Assembly: GCF_003569005.1 (NCBI RefSeq)
Contig: NZ_BCUR01000001.1
Coordinates: 1,307,893-1,371,892, forward strand
Source: Vibrio superstes
GTDB taxonomy: Bacteria > Pseudomonadota > Gammaproteobacteria > Enterobacterales > Vibrionaceae
Direction of reading: 5' to 3'
DNA: 64,000 nucleotides
The notes beneath the pieces are model-generated. The model did no database searches and had not been told where the DNA came from. It saw only the letters and a program-made list of their open reading frames with translations. Of the stretch, positions 36,027-45,175 are shown piece after piece. Numbering within the stretch: position 1 is the stretch's first letter; each line of letters starts with the position of its first letter. The translations under genes were made by a program, and so were the position numbers.

Positions 36027-38015
36027 ATGGCTAAGTTTTATCCAAACCTTGAAAATATTTCTCGACTAAAGGTAAAGCCAACAGAAGGAGAGTTGGCGTT
36101 GCTAGGTGTTTTTGAGCAGTCACTGGATGATAGCTTTGAAGTTTTTTTCAACCCTTTTTTAGATGGTGATAGACCTGATTTTATAATAGTAAAGGAAGGG
36201 GTCGCCATATTTGTTGTAGAAGTAAAAGATTACACTCTGTCAAACTACAAAGTTGACAGCTATAACAAATGGTCAGTTAAATCTGAGAGAGGGGAGTCGA
36301 GAATATCTTCACCTCAGTCTCAAGCTTTCACTTACAAGAAAAACTTGTATCAGCTGCATCTGCCTGTTTTGGGGTTAGAACAGTTAGGTAATAGAAATTT
36401 TTTTAATCTCGTTCATCCATTTGTATACCTTCATAAAGCGAGTAGAGAGCAAGTTAATAAGCTGTATCAGCCGGCTGAAGAAGAATTAAGGCAAAAGACA
36501 AATGAACTGTTTATTGCCCGCCGAAATCAGAAAATCAAAATCGATGTCTTCAATCGACAAACTGAAGGGTTATCGCGAACAAAGAAACGCATTGCTCGCG
36601 ATAAGTCTATCGCTTACGCAGGGGATCAGACTACAAACTTAGTCAACAAGATCAAGAGTATTTCATCTCATGTGCTATTTGATAAACGTGTATATGATGA
36701 CCTAAGACGTCGCTTAATGCCAAGTGAACACACGAAAAAGCAAGGCAAGTCGATTCCTTTAGACGACAAACAAATTAAATTAGCACTAAGTAATCAAGGT
36801 AAGGAAAAGATCAAAGGTGTAGCTGGTTGTGGAAAAACAGCAATTATCGCACAACGAGCCGTTAATGCTTATAAACGACATGGTGGGAAAGTGTTGATTG
36901 TTACCTTCAACATCACACTAAAAAACCTTATAAAAGACAGAATTAGTGACATTTTGGGCTTCAGAGATGAGCAAAACTTTGCCGTTAGCAATTACCACCA
37001 GTTTTTTAATTCTCAAGTCAACGAATCAGGTCAAGATATCAGCGATCTGATTGATAAATATGGCCTAGATAAGCTCTACAAAACAGATGTATTCAAGGAC
37101 TACGACCTGAGCCGTTTTGATACTATTCTAGTCGATGAAGTACAGGACTTTGAGAGTGAATGGGTGAAAATTCTGAGGGATAACTTTCTTTATTCTGAAG
37201 CAGAAATGGTGTTATTTGGTGATGAATCTCAAAATATCTACGAGCGAGAAACGAAACGAGCAGCAGTTATTGCGCAAGGTTTTGGAAACTGGAAAAAGTT
37301 AAAGCGTTCGTATCGCACCAATCTAGACTCACCATTAAATCAAGTGTTTAAAGATTACCAATCCAAGTATCTCATTGAAAAATATACAGACACTGAAGTT
37401 CTAGAAACAGTACCGGTACAACAAGGGTTTACTTTTGAAACGTTGGAATACCATTCATGCCAAGATAATTGGGTAAGCCAGTCGTTTGAGTTGATACAAA
37501 AGGTCATTAAAACTAATAAGCTTGTCCCAAATGATGTAGTTGTACTGTCATCCAGCATATATCTTGTGCGAAGACTCGCGGAGCAATTTGCAAACCTTGA
37601 AAAAACGCATTGTATGTTTGAAAACTACAAAGAGTTAAGTCAGATAATACAACCATATAATTCTGATTTAACCCAAGAACGATTGATGATGATGTCTGAA
37701 GAGGAATTGCGATTAGCTATAAACCAGCATAAAGAGTTAAAGACAGACATTGAACGTGCAAGACGAACTAAGAAGAACCATTTTTATGCTAACAGTGGCC
37801 TGATAAAGTTATCAACGGTTCACAGTTTTAAAGGGTTAGAGTCAAAGACAGTTTTTTATCTTTTGGATGATAGAGATACACCTGAGATAGTTTACACATC
37901 AATTACTCGTTCTGTAGAAAATCTTATTGTTCTAGATGTCAGTGAAGAAAGTCAGTTTTCTGAGTTTTTTAATTCAAATATGAATAATCAAAACAATGGT
38001 GGAGGTCTGTTTTAA
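36027..38015 (+). CDS. NERD-domain UvrD/Rep-like helicase
   Basis: 662 residues. The N-terminal NERD nuclease-related domain (about 20-130) contains RPDFIIV and VVEVKDY, a PD-(D/E)XK-type site. Superfamily 1 helicase follows from about residue 245: Walker A KGVAGCGKT, motif II DTILVDEVQDFE, motif V STVHSFKGLES and motif VI VYTSITRSVENLIVL. It presumably nicks or unwinds DNA. The stop overlaps the hsdR start (TAATG), so it is read as part of the RM operon. Similar NERD helicases occur in several defence loci. Confidence 0.88.
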   Translation: MAKFYPNLENISRLKVKPTEGELALLGVFEQSLDDSFEVFFNPFLDGDRPDFIIVKEGVAIFVVEVKDYTLSNYKVDSYNKWSVKSERGESRISSPQSQAFTYKKNLYQLHLPVLGLEQLGNRNFFNLVHPFVYLHKASREQVNKLYQPAEEELRQKTNELFIARRNQKIKIDVFNRQTEGLSRTKKRIARDKSIAYAGDQTTNLVNKIKSISSHVLFDKRVYDDLRRRLMPSEHTKKQGKSIPLDDKQIKLALSNQGKEKIKGVAGCGKTAIIAQRAVNAYKRHGGKVLIVTFNITLKNLIKDRISDILGFRDEQNFAVSNYHQFFNSQVNESGQDISDLIDKYGLDKLYKTDVFKDYDLSRFDTILVDEVQDFESEWVKILRDNFLYSEAEMVLFGDESQNIYERETKRAAVIAQGFGNWKKLKRSYRTNLDSPLNQVFKDYQSKYLIEKYTDTEVLETVPVQQGFTFETLEYHSCQDNWVSQSFELIQKVIKTNKLVPNDVVVLSSSIYLVRRLAEQFANLEKTHCMFENYKELSQIIQPYNSDLTQERLMMMSEEELRLAINQHKELKTDIERARRTKKNHFYANSGLIKLSTVHSFKGLESKTVFYLLDDRDTPEIVYTSITRSVENLIVLDVSEESQFSEFFNSNMNNQNNGGGLF

Positions 38016-41000
38016 TGATCACAGAAGACCAACTAGAACAACAGTGCCTTGATTGGTTTATCGATCAAGGTTATCTCTACAAAAACGGCTACGACATCGC
38101 ACCTGACGGAGACTCACCCGAACGTGATGATTATCATCAGGTGGTGCTGAAGCAACGTTTATTTAATCAGTTGGTGATTTTAAACCCTGAATTACCAGTA
38201 GAGAGCCTTAATCAGGTAGTGAACACAGTAAGCACACCTGAAACACCTGTGCTTATAAAAAATAATCGAGCCTTTCATAAGCTTCTGATAGAGGGTGTAC
38301 CTGTTGAGTACACCGTCATTGAAGACGGTCAGCCGACTCCAAAACACACCCATGCTCGCTTGATGGATTTTGCTAACCCTGATAACAATGAATTTTTAGT
38401 CGTAAATCAATTCACTATCACTGGTACTAAGGGTAATCGTCGTCCAGACGTTGTAGTGTTTATCAATGGCTTGCCAATATCCGTTGTTGAGCTGAAGAAC
38501 CCAGCCGACGATCATGCGGATATATGGAATGCCTATAATCAGCTACAAACATACAAAGATGAAATTGCTGAGCTATTCGTGTTCAATGAAGCTCTGATTA
38601 TTAGTGATGGATGGACGGCACGTGTTGGCTCGCTCACAGCGAACAAGGAACGTTTCTTACCTTGGAAAACGGTCTCTGGCGAGGATGATAAGCCGCTGCT
38701 TGAGTTCCAACTTGAAACGATGGTTCGTGGCTTCTTCAAACCAGAACTTTTATTGGATTACATTCGCTACTTTGTTCTGTTTGAAACCGACAGCGATAAG
38801 ATCATTAAGAAGATTGCGGGATATCATCAGTTTCATGCCGTCCGAGCTGCGGTAGAAGCGACCGTAAAAGCAAAACAGGCCGAAACAGACTTTTCTTTGG
38901 TTGCAGATAATGTCGCCAAGTATCAAGTTCAAGCAACTAAGGGATTAGACAAGATAAAACCCGGAAGTGGTAAAGCGGGTGTTGTCTGGCATACCCAAGG
39001 TAGCGGTAAAAGTATCTCCATGGTTTGCTACGCCAGTAAACTGCTTCAGCAACCAACAATGAATAATCCTACGATTGTCGTCGTGACCGATCGTAACGAC
39101 CTAGATGGCCAGCTTTACAACACATTTGGTATGGCTCAAGAGACACTAAAGCAGATCCCTCAGCAAGCTGATGATCGGGATACGCTGCGAGAGTTGCTAC
39201 TGAACCGTCAATCTGGCGGCATTATCTTCACAACTATTCAGAAGTTTGCACTTTTGGCTGATGAGACGGAACACCCGGTTTTATCAGGTCGAGCCAATAT
39301 TGTGGTGGTCTCTGATGAGGCTCACCGAAGCCAGTATGGTAACAAGTCTAAGCTGGTTGAAGTCAAAGATGAGAATGGGACTGTCAAAGCACACAAGTAT
39401 GTTTATGGCTATTCCAAGTATATGCGTGATGCTTTACCTAATGCCTCGTTCATTGGTTTTACAGGCACACCAATCGCTATGGATGACAAAGACACACGTG
39501 GTGTATTTGGTGAGTACGTTTCTATCTATGACATTCAAGATGCGGTCGATGATGGTGCGACGGTTCCCATTTACTATGAATCTCGATTAGCCAAGCTAGA
39601 TATCAATCAGGACAAGATTGAAGTTCTCAACGATGAAGTTGAGGATGAGATTGGAGAAGATGAAGAAACCGCTGACCGCGAAAAGATCAAATCGCAGTGG
39701 GCTGCTTTAGAAAAGTTGGTGGGAGCCGAGCCTCGCATTCAGCAAGTTGCCAAAGACCTTGTTAATCACTTTACTACGCGTACTGCTACTTTCCCCGGTA
39801 AGGCAATGATAGTTGCGATGAGTCGAGAGATCTGTGTCGATCTCTACAATGCTATTGTCGCGATTAAGCCTGAATGGCATAGCCTCGATCCGGAGAAAGG
39901 GGCGATTAAGATTGTTATGACGGGCAGTGCTTCTGATAAAGAGAAGATGCAGCCTCATATTCACGACAAGAAGACTAAGAAGCTTTTCGAGAAGCGCTAT
40001 AAAGACACCGAGGACGAACTGCAATTGGTGATTGTTCGTGACATGTGGTTAACCGGTTTTGATGCGCCATGCTGTCACACCATGTATGTCGACAAGCCAA
40101 TGAAGGGTCACAACCTTATGCAGGCTATCGCTCGTGTAAACCGTGTGTTTAAAGATAAACCAGGTGGTTTGGTGGTTGACTATATTGGCATTGCCAATGA
40201 GCTGAAAAATGCACTCAAAACCTACACCAATAGCCAAGGTAAAGGTCAGCCCACTGTAGATACGGCTGAAGCTTTCGCGGTGTTGATGGAAAAGGTTGAT
40301 GTCATTCGTGGAATGTTTGCAACCCCAGTGGATGGTAGCGTTTTTACCTATCGACCTGACTTCGAAACAGATGCGCTCAAACTGTTACCGGGTGCGGTAA
40401 ACCACCTTTCTGGTTTATCTCACAGCGATAGCAATGGTAAAGAAGTACGGGATGGTAAGCGTCGCTTCCTAGATGTAATGGCAGCACTCACAAAAGCGTA
40501 CTCGCTCTGCAACACCATGGATGAAACGCGTGGCTATAAGAACGAGATAGCGTTCTATTCCGCGATTAAGACAGCTTTCATCAAGCACTCCACAGTCGAT
40601 AAGAAACGTACAGACGAGGAGAGGAATACTGCTCTCAAGCAGATCCTTGATAACGCTGTTGTGGCTGATGGTGTGGATGATATCTTCACGATGGTTGGCC
40701 TTGATAAACCGAATATCGGACTTCTCTCTGAAGAGTTCTTGGAAGATGTAAAGAACATGAAAGAGAAGAACCTCGCGGTAGAACTGCTCGAAAAGCTACT
40801 ACGTGACGAAGTGAAAGCTCGCATGAAGAATGACGTGGTACAGGAGAAGAAATACTCCGATCGCATAATGTCGACGCTTCAAAAGTATCATAACCGCAAC
40901 ATTGAAACGGCTCAGGTGATTGAAGAGCTGATTCAGTGGGCAAAAGAGATGCAAGAGGATGCAGAGCTGCTCGACAAACTGAACCTTTCTGTTGATGAGA

Positions 41001-41272
41001 TCGCTTTCTATCGCGCACTTGTCGAAAACGAAGCTTCGGTTCGAGAGTTAGGTGATGACAACCTGCGCAAACTCGCAATTGAGCTGACTAATCAACTACG
41101 TAAATCAGCAACCGTGGATTGGCAAAAGCGTGAGAGTGTTCGTGCACGTATGCGCAATTTAGTTCGTCGTTTGCTACGCCGCTGGAAGTATCCGCCTGAT
41201 GCGGCTGAAGAGGCGATTAAGCTTGTATTGGAGCAGGCTGAAGTGCTGGCTGATGGGTGGTATGCATCTTAA
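38015..41272 (+). CDS. hsdR: Type I restriction endonuclease subunit HsdR
   Basis: 1085 residues, usual size. N-terminal PD-(D/E)XK nuclease core RPDVVVFINGLPISVVELKN; motor domain with Walker A TQGSGKSISM and DEAH box DEAHRSQYG; helicase C-terminal motifs include the region VRDMWLTGFDAPCCHTMYVDKPM and ARVNRVF. It translocates DNA after HsdM/HsdS bind an unmethylated site, and cuts. Codon use resembles hsdM, so hsdM, hsdS and hsdR look like one ancestral unit split by inserted genes. Confidence 0.96.
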   Translation: MITEDQLEQQCLDWFIDQGYLYKNGYDIAPDGDSPERDDYHQVVLKQRLFNQLVILNPELPVESLNQVVNTVSTPETPVLIKNNRAFHKLLIEGVPVEYTVIEDGQPTPKHTHARLMDFANPDNNEFLVVNQFTITGTKGNRRPDVVVFINGLPISVVELKNPADDHADIWNAYNQLQTYKDEIAELFVFNEALIISDGWTARVGSLTANKERFLPWKTVSGEDDKPLLEFQLETMVRGFFKPELLLDYIRYFVLFETDSDKIIKKIAGYHQFHAVRAAVEATVKAKQAETDFSLVADNVAKYQVQATKGLDKIKPGSGKAGVVWHTQGSGKSISMVCYASKLLQQPTMNNPTIVVVTDRNDLDGQLYNTFGMAQETLKQIPQQADDRDTLRELLLNRQSGGIIFTTIQKFALLADETEHPVLSGRANIVVVSDEAHRSQYGNKSKLVEVKDENGTVKAHKYVYGYSKYMRDALPNASFIGFTGTPIAMDDKDTRGVFGEYVSIYDIQDAVDDGATVPIYYESRLAKLDINQDKIEVLNDEVEDEIGEDEETADREKIKSQWAALEKLVGAEPRIQQVAKDLVNHFTTRTATFPGKAMIVAMSREICVDLYNAIVAIKPEWHSLDPEKGAIKIVMTGSASDKEKMQPHIHDKKTKKLFEKRYKDTEDELQLVIVRDMWLTGFDAPCCHTMYVDKPMKGHNLMQAIARVNRVFKDKPGGLVVDYIGIANELKNALKTYTNSQGKGQPTVDTAEAFAVLMEKVDVIRGMFATPVDGSVFTYRPDFETDALKLLPGAVNHLSGLSHSDSNGKEVRDGKRRFLDVMAALTKAYSLCNTMDETRGYKNEIAFYSAIKTAFIKHSTVDKKRTDEERNTALKQILDNAVVADGVDDIFTMVGLDKPNIGLLSEEFLEDVKNMKEKNLAVELLEKLLRDEVKARMKNDVVQEKKYSDRIMSTLQKYHNRNIETAQVIEELIQWAKEMQEDAELLDKLNLSVDEIAFYRALVENEASVRELGDDNLRKLAIELTNQLRKSATVDWQKRESVRARMRNLVRRLLRRWKYPPDAAEEAIKLVLEQAEVLADGWYAS

Positions 41273-41900
41273 GTAGAATAAAGGTAAGGTTCTAGAGCCT
41301 TGCCTTTTGTGTATTTATTCATAGCTGGCTTCTACATGAAGTACGCTATTTGTAAGGTAACAATACAATAAGGTAATGAACTGGGTGTTGTTTAGACTAT
41401 TGACCCTGAAAGATTTCTGTAAATTAACGATGTAGGTACTTCCGATCGACTGTTGTAGCCGTCTTTTTTATGGTTTTTGCTTTGCAATCAGCACTGAGGT
41501 GCGAGTCGTAGGTCTAGCATACTAGCAATCCCATTCGTGTGAGTTGGTGTTCAAGGCAGTACGCTTATCTGTAATACGGCCCGAATTATCTCCATCGATA
41601 AACTAATTTTCTGCATTTAGGCGTATGAAACCACTGTACCGTATTTCTGTGCTGTAACACCAAAGTGGAACATGGAATAAGCAATATAGAATGCTTCCCG
41701 TTACTAAGGGGCCCTTTGTTCTTTGAGTATTTTATTTTCAGCATCACTAAGTACGTCGCCCCGATAACCCATTTTTTACGAAAATAAACTTTGAACGCTG
41801 AAACCAAGTGGCTAGGGCTTTAACTTTCAATCTGCACAGTTGGCTCAAAAGTAAAACTGAACACGAAATCTAAGAGCACTTGTTTGTAATACCTAAAATA
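41273..41900. other. Gene-poor stretch after hsdR
   Basis: No convincing gene. A minus-strand frame at 41586-41807 encodes 73 residues of no recognisable family. Confidence 0.4.
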
Positions 41901-41996
41901 CAAGGCAGAGGGGACTTCCCGAAAGGCCATTGAAAATGGGTAGGACCGACCCTTTTGGAAAGGGAACCTAAACGACTCCGCTCTCTGCCTTGTTTT
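41901..41996 (+). ncRNA. Candidate structured RNA with a 10-bp closing stem
   Basis: CAAGGCAGAG (41901-41910) pairs perfectly with CTCTGCCTTG (41983-41992), followed by TTTT. Inside are two further hairpins: CCAT...ATGG around a GAAA-containing loop, and CCCTTT-TGG-AAAGGG. This looks like a compact three-stem RNA. I recognise no named family. Strand is assumed from the T run; promoter and start are unknown. Confidence 0.45.
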
Positions 41997-42598
41997 CTCA
42001 GTGTGGCGATGTTGTCTCAGTCACCTGCGGCCAACTGAAGGGTTGTCCATCATAGACCAGTCAGCATAACTGCTAATCAAGGAAGTCTTCGAAAGAAAAA
42101 TAGCGAGAAACCATGGAGATAAAGTCGTTGACTAGTCGCGTAGTTGGCGACTTTATTTCACTGCTGTGTGCGAAACACACAGCATTATCTTGTATCTCAG
42201 CTGTTGAACTCCTTGTTGGTTATTTCCAGATGGAACTCAGCGCAACTATCAGAAATCCCCTTAACCAACGAAATAGACTTGTCTGTTTGCTCTGTGTGGC
42301 TGACTATTCATGCCTTGTCTTTGTCTTTCTCCTTTGGCAGCGACGTTGTGCTGCTGCTTCGAAGCACGGTAAGTCAATGCTCGGGAGAAAGTTTTAATGT
42401 TGCTCCAGTCGAAAAACACAACATCCGTATTCATGGTGTTGCTAGATTTAGCGCGCTGCTCGCGCATTTCCAAACTCTAAATTCAGAATGAGAAAAAAAC
42501 CTAAATTTCTTTTTTCCTGCGTTGTGAATGGGACTTTCGGGGCCGATTCGACCTGATAGAGTGATTGTGAAATCAATCAAATCAATAAGGTGGACATC
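41997..42598. other. Stretch with ambiguous overlapping frames
   Basis: Frames at 42113-42397 and 42144-42491 on plus and 42261-42473 on minus overlap; none has a convincing ribosome binding site and I cannot decide which, if any, is coding. It may be a Vibrio interspersed repeat fragment. Confidence 0.35.
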
Positions 42599-43036
42599 AT
42601 GTTGAGATTCTTCGGTGCAATGTTTGTTGCAATAGTGGTACTGCTGTCTTGCTCAGTAGGGGTATACAAAGCGCAAGATGATACGGTAAACCTGTATGAG
42701 TGCGCTAATCTTCAATGTCGGTACACGAGTGAAGTATTGGAAGGTAACTACTACATAGGGTTTGAAGATAAAGGGTGGGTAACGTTGTTGATGTCAGGCA
42801 ACCAAGCGGTGCTTTCTGATGAGCTCGAGCTTCAATTTATGGGGTTTAACCCCTGGGTTGAAGGGATGAATTGGGTGCATTGGATGTTGATGCTTTGGGT
42901 CGCGTATATCGCGTTTACTTCCGCTAAATATCGAATGCGCTATGACATTTTGGATGTGCGCTTCAGAATGATTCAAGACGAACTGTCCGACAAGTTGGCG
43001 GAACTGGCTCGGTACAAAGGAAAGCAAGAGTTCTAA
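42599..43036 (+). CDS. Small membrane protein, unknown
   Basis: 145 residues from the ATG at 42599, which has AAGGTGG five bases upstream. A signal-anchor at 3-22 is followed by a periplasmic part with two Cys (YECANLQCRY), a second membrane segment near 95-115 and a cytoplasmic coiled tail. The topology suggests a bitopic or two-pass inner-membrane protein. No family recognised. Confidence 0.6.
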   Translation: MLRFFGAMFVAIVVLLSCSVGVYKAQDDTVNLYECANLQCRYTSEVLEGNYYIGFEDKGWVTLLMSGNQAVLSDELELQFMGFNPWVEGMNWVHWMLMLWVAYIAFTSAKYRMRYDILDVRFRMIQDELSDKLAELARYKGKQEF

Positions 43037-43046
43037 CATGAGACAG

Positions 43047-43084
43047 GGTACAACAGCACTCCACAGTCGGAGCGCTGTTGTACC
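43047..43084. terminator. Long hairpin between convergent genes
   Basis: GGTACAACAGC/GCTGTTGTACC with an inner CTCC/GGAG pair. It has no T tract. It could terminate both the membrane gene and the convergent small gene. Confidence 0.5.
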
Positions 43085-43097
43085 AATCGCCCAGTGA

Positions 43098-43286
43098 TTA
43101 CTCGGATGGGGCTTCGTCTTGAACGTTATCTTCTCCCGAATCTTTAAACTCTTCCGGTAATACACCTTCAACAAAGGCTAATCGCAACTTCCACAGTTCG
43201 CTTTTCAAGTATGATGTATTGTGCTCTGTCATCTTGATGTGGTGCTCTATCTTCTCAATATGCTCATTAAATTGATTGTATTTCAT
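43098..43286 (-). CDS. Small coiled-coil protein, unknown
   Basis: 62 residues from the ATG at 43286, preceded by AAAAGG on the minus strand. It starts MKYNQFNEHIEKIEHHIKM and ends with an acidic tail. It reads as an amphipathic helix pair. No family recognised. Confidence 0.5.
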   Translation of the reverse strand: MKYNQFNEHIEKIEHHIKMTEHNTSYLKSELWKLRLAFVEGVLPEEFKDSGEDNVQDEAPSE

Positions 43287-43447
43287 ACCTTTTACCTCAC
43301 GCTGAATTAATGGTATTTGTAGACCTGAATTGGCTTTCAACTGAGTTAGGTGAAGTAACTGCATTTAATTTTGGAGTTGTGTTTTTTATACGGTTATGGA
43401 TATTGAGTCATCAAAATAGGGAAGGCATCTATGATGAGAGACGTCCG
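43287..43447. other. Short gap before the third recombinase gene
   Basis: AT-rich, no gene of note. Confidence 0.35.
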
Positions 43448-44332
43448 CTATCGCAAGTAGGCGAGGGTGATATCAGGCCGAAGGTGCCCTAATTCTTGAG
43501 ACACAGCTTTTAGCGCGTCTTCGTATCGACAATAACGCATCAGTGTTTCCATTCGTTGTTGAGCATAGGTGTGTCTCAATCCGTGTGCTCCATGGCTCCA
43601 GTTAAGCACTCTTGTGGACGCTTTTGAGAATGAATCTGACCATTGCTTACCAAAGCCAATGTCGTAGTAGGTTTTGTAAGGAATATCTCTATCAGTTCGC
43701 CAGATAGGCTTTTCAAGCCGTCGTTCTTCCAATTCATCAGCGAGCGCTCTTGGAAGCCTTGCTTCCCTGCATAAACCCCCTTTACCAACGACAGTGTATG
43801 CGACCCAATCCTCCTGTCCTGCAAAGCGATATTCTGAATGGGCCTCTCGAAAATCGGGCTCTCTTTCTTCTTTAGGCAATAGGGTTCCCAGTTCATGGGC
43901 TCTGAAGCCTGCTGCTGCCGCAATACGAGTAGTCAGAGAGTGTCTGTCGCTTTGAGCCTGTTGAATCAAGTCAATTTGTTCATCGTCATAAGCTCGGGAG
44001 CGGGTGACTTCTTCTAGCTCAGTCTCTATGACCTCAAGGGTTTGCTTTTGGGCTAATTCACCGTTGTATCGCAGCAGAGACTGAATGGCTTGTCGGTCCA
44101 TATCTAATTGCTTCTGACCCACGCAGACAGCGCGGTCTGTAAGAAACTGCATGGCGTGTTCTTTGGTGGCATGCCGAAGGCTGGTGCTCTTGTTGAGATT
44201 TAAATGCTGGGTGAACAGAGTGAGAGAGCGAGCGTAGTTTCGCTTGGTCCCCAAGCTGGGAAGGTTCAGTTTTTTCATCACATTCGAGGTTTGTTTCTTT
44301 GCGACTTTTAAGGGGTTTTTAATCTTGGTCAT
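43448..44332 (-). CDS. Site-specific tyrosine recombinase
   Basis: 294 residues. N-terminal core-binding region about 25-110 (SLGTKRNYARSLTLFTQHL), catalytic domain from about 120: Arg in AAAGFRAHELGTLLP, HxLR box in GAHGLRHTYAQQRM, His in QELGHLRPDITLAYLR with the terminal Tyr. It overlaps the small HTH gene at 44319 by 14 bases. The pair plus a hairpin cluster 700 bases upstream suggests a mobile element end, distinct from the P2-like integrase at 18.4 kb. Confidence 0.85.
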   Translation of the reverse strand: MTKIKNPLKVAKKQTSNVMKKLNLPSLGTKRNYARSLTLFTQHLNLNKSTSLRHATKEHAMQFLTDRAVCVGQKQLDMDRQAIQSLLRYNGELAQKQTLEVIETELEEVTRSRAYDDEQIDLIQQAQSDRHSLTTRIAAAAGFRAHELGTLLPKEEREPDFREAHSEYRFAGQEDWVAYTVVGKGGLCREARLPRALADELEERRLEKPIWRTDRDIPYKTYYDIGFGKQWSDSFSKASTRVLNWSHGAHGLRHTYAQQRMETLMRYCRYEDALKAVSQELGHLRPDITLAYLR

Positions 44333-44555
44333 GTTTCTTAATCCATCGGTAAACGGTAGTTCGAGCTACCTTGATTTTTGTGTTGGTGAGCAGCCATGCA
44401 TGTATTTCAGTGGTATTAGCCCCATTGCAATACAGCGCCAAAATCTGAAAGCCATACTTGTTTAACTTTGACGCAAGATAGCGCTTGCTTTTGCGTTGTA
44501 TTTTTCGTTTTTCTCGCAGATTTTTGAGTTCTTTCTCAGCATTGAATTCTTCCAT
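44319..44555 (-). CDS. Small HTH protein upstream of the recombinase
   Basis: 78 residues. A basic N-terminus (LREKRKIQRKSKRYLASKL) is followed by a helix-turn-helix like that of resolvases: ILALYCNGANTTEIHAWL and RTTVYRWIKKHDQD. It probably binds DNA as a regulator or accessory factor of the overlapping recombinase gene. Confidence 0.7.
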   Translation of the reverse strand: MEEFNAEKELKNLREKRKIQRKSKRYLASKLNKYGFQILALYCNGANTTEIHAWLLTNTKIKVARTTVYRWIKKHDQD

Positions 44556-44726
44556 TACTTACTCACATTATTCGTTCGAGACCTCGTTAGAAATACCTCT
44601 TTAGGTACCGGTCTGAGTCTTCGACTTAATGCTTGTCAGCGTGCGAGAGACTTCAGCGTGTTTGACCACTTTTAACCCTTTCTCGAGCGGTTTCTTCTCG
44701 TCTTGAATGGGTCAAGTTCCCCTGTT

Positions 44727-44873
44727 TCATCTGTTCAGCTCAGGAAAGTCATGCTTTTCAGCGCCCGATGTCGGTGGGCTCCGGCTCTGCTCTGTGGCTA
44801 GACTCGATTTCGTCTGTTCGAGGTCAGTCGGTCCCGTCAATTCAGACATTTCGGTCTTAACGTGACGAGTCAT
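44727..44873 (-). CDS. Possible small polar protein
   Basis: 48 residues from the ATG at 44873, with AGGAAG five bases upstream on the minus strand. It is low-complexity and polar (SSLATEQSRSPPTSGAEKH). It lies 5' of the HTH gene on the same strand. Coding status is uncertain. Confidence 0.35.
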   Translation of the reverse strand: MTRHVKTEMSELTGPTDLEQTKSSLATEQSRSPPTSGAEKHDFPELNR

Positions 44874-45002
44874 ATCGCTTCCTGCTCTTTTATGAGCCTC
44901 TATACCTACCAATGCAGGCTCCGGTTCGAGAGTCCGGACGCGTTAGTGCTTTGCACTGTTACTTTGGGTATGCGTAAAAGTCAGGGAGGAAAGTAGTGTC
45001 GT

Positions 45003-45175
45003 GCTCCAAAAGTGGAGCTTTTGGTGTGCGTGTGCTTGTCACTGTGGTTTTGAGCGCGTTAGCGCGGTGAAGCCTTATGCAGATTTAGGCCTCGCTGTGT
45101 CGAAAGTGTTCGACACAGCGAGGCCGATAGGCCGAGAAAATTTTTGAGCCCATGCACAAATCAGTGTGTATGGGC
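45003..45175. repeat. Cluster of four strong hairpins
   Basis: Hairpins: CCAAAAG/CTTTTGG (45006-45024, with an alternative GCTCC/GGAGC fold); GCGC-GTTA-GCGC (45054-45065); a perfect 17-bp stem with 4-base loop, GGCCTCGCTGTGTCGAA (45088-45104) with 45109-45125; and GCCCATGCAC with GTGTATGGGC (45148-45157 with 45166-45175). Such a run is typical of single-strand-folded sites (recombination sites, origins). I cannot assign it further. Confidence 0.6.

Noticed and set aside
41901..41996. Retron msr-msd
   Set aside because: No reverse transcriptase gene is nearby and the stem layout does not show the needed a1/a2 and priming G.
42113..42491. Overlapping plus-strand frames of 94 and 115 codons
   Set aside because: Both strands are open and none has a clear start signal; recorded only as an ambiguous stretch.
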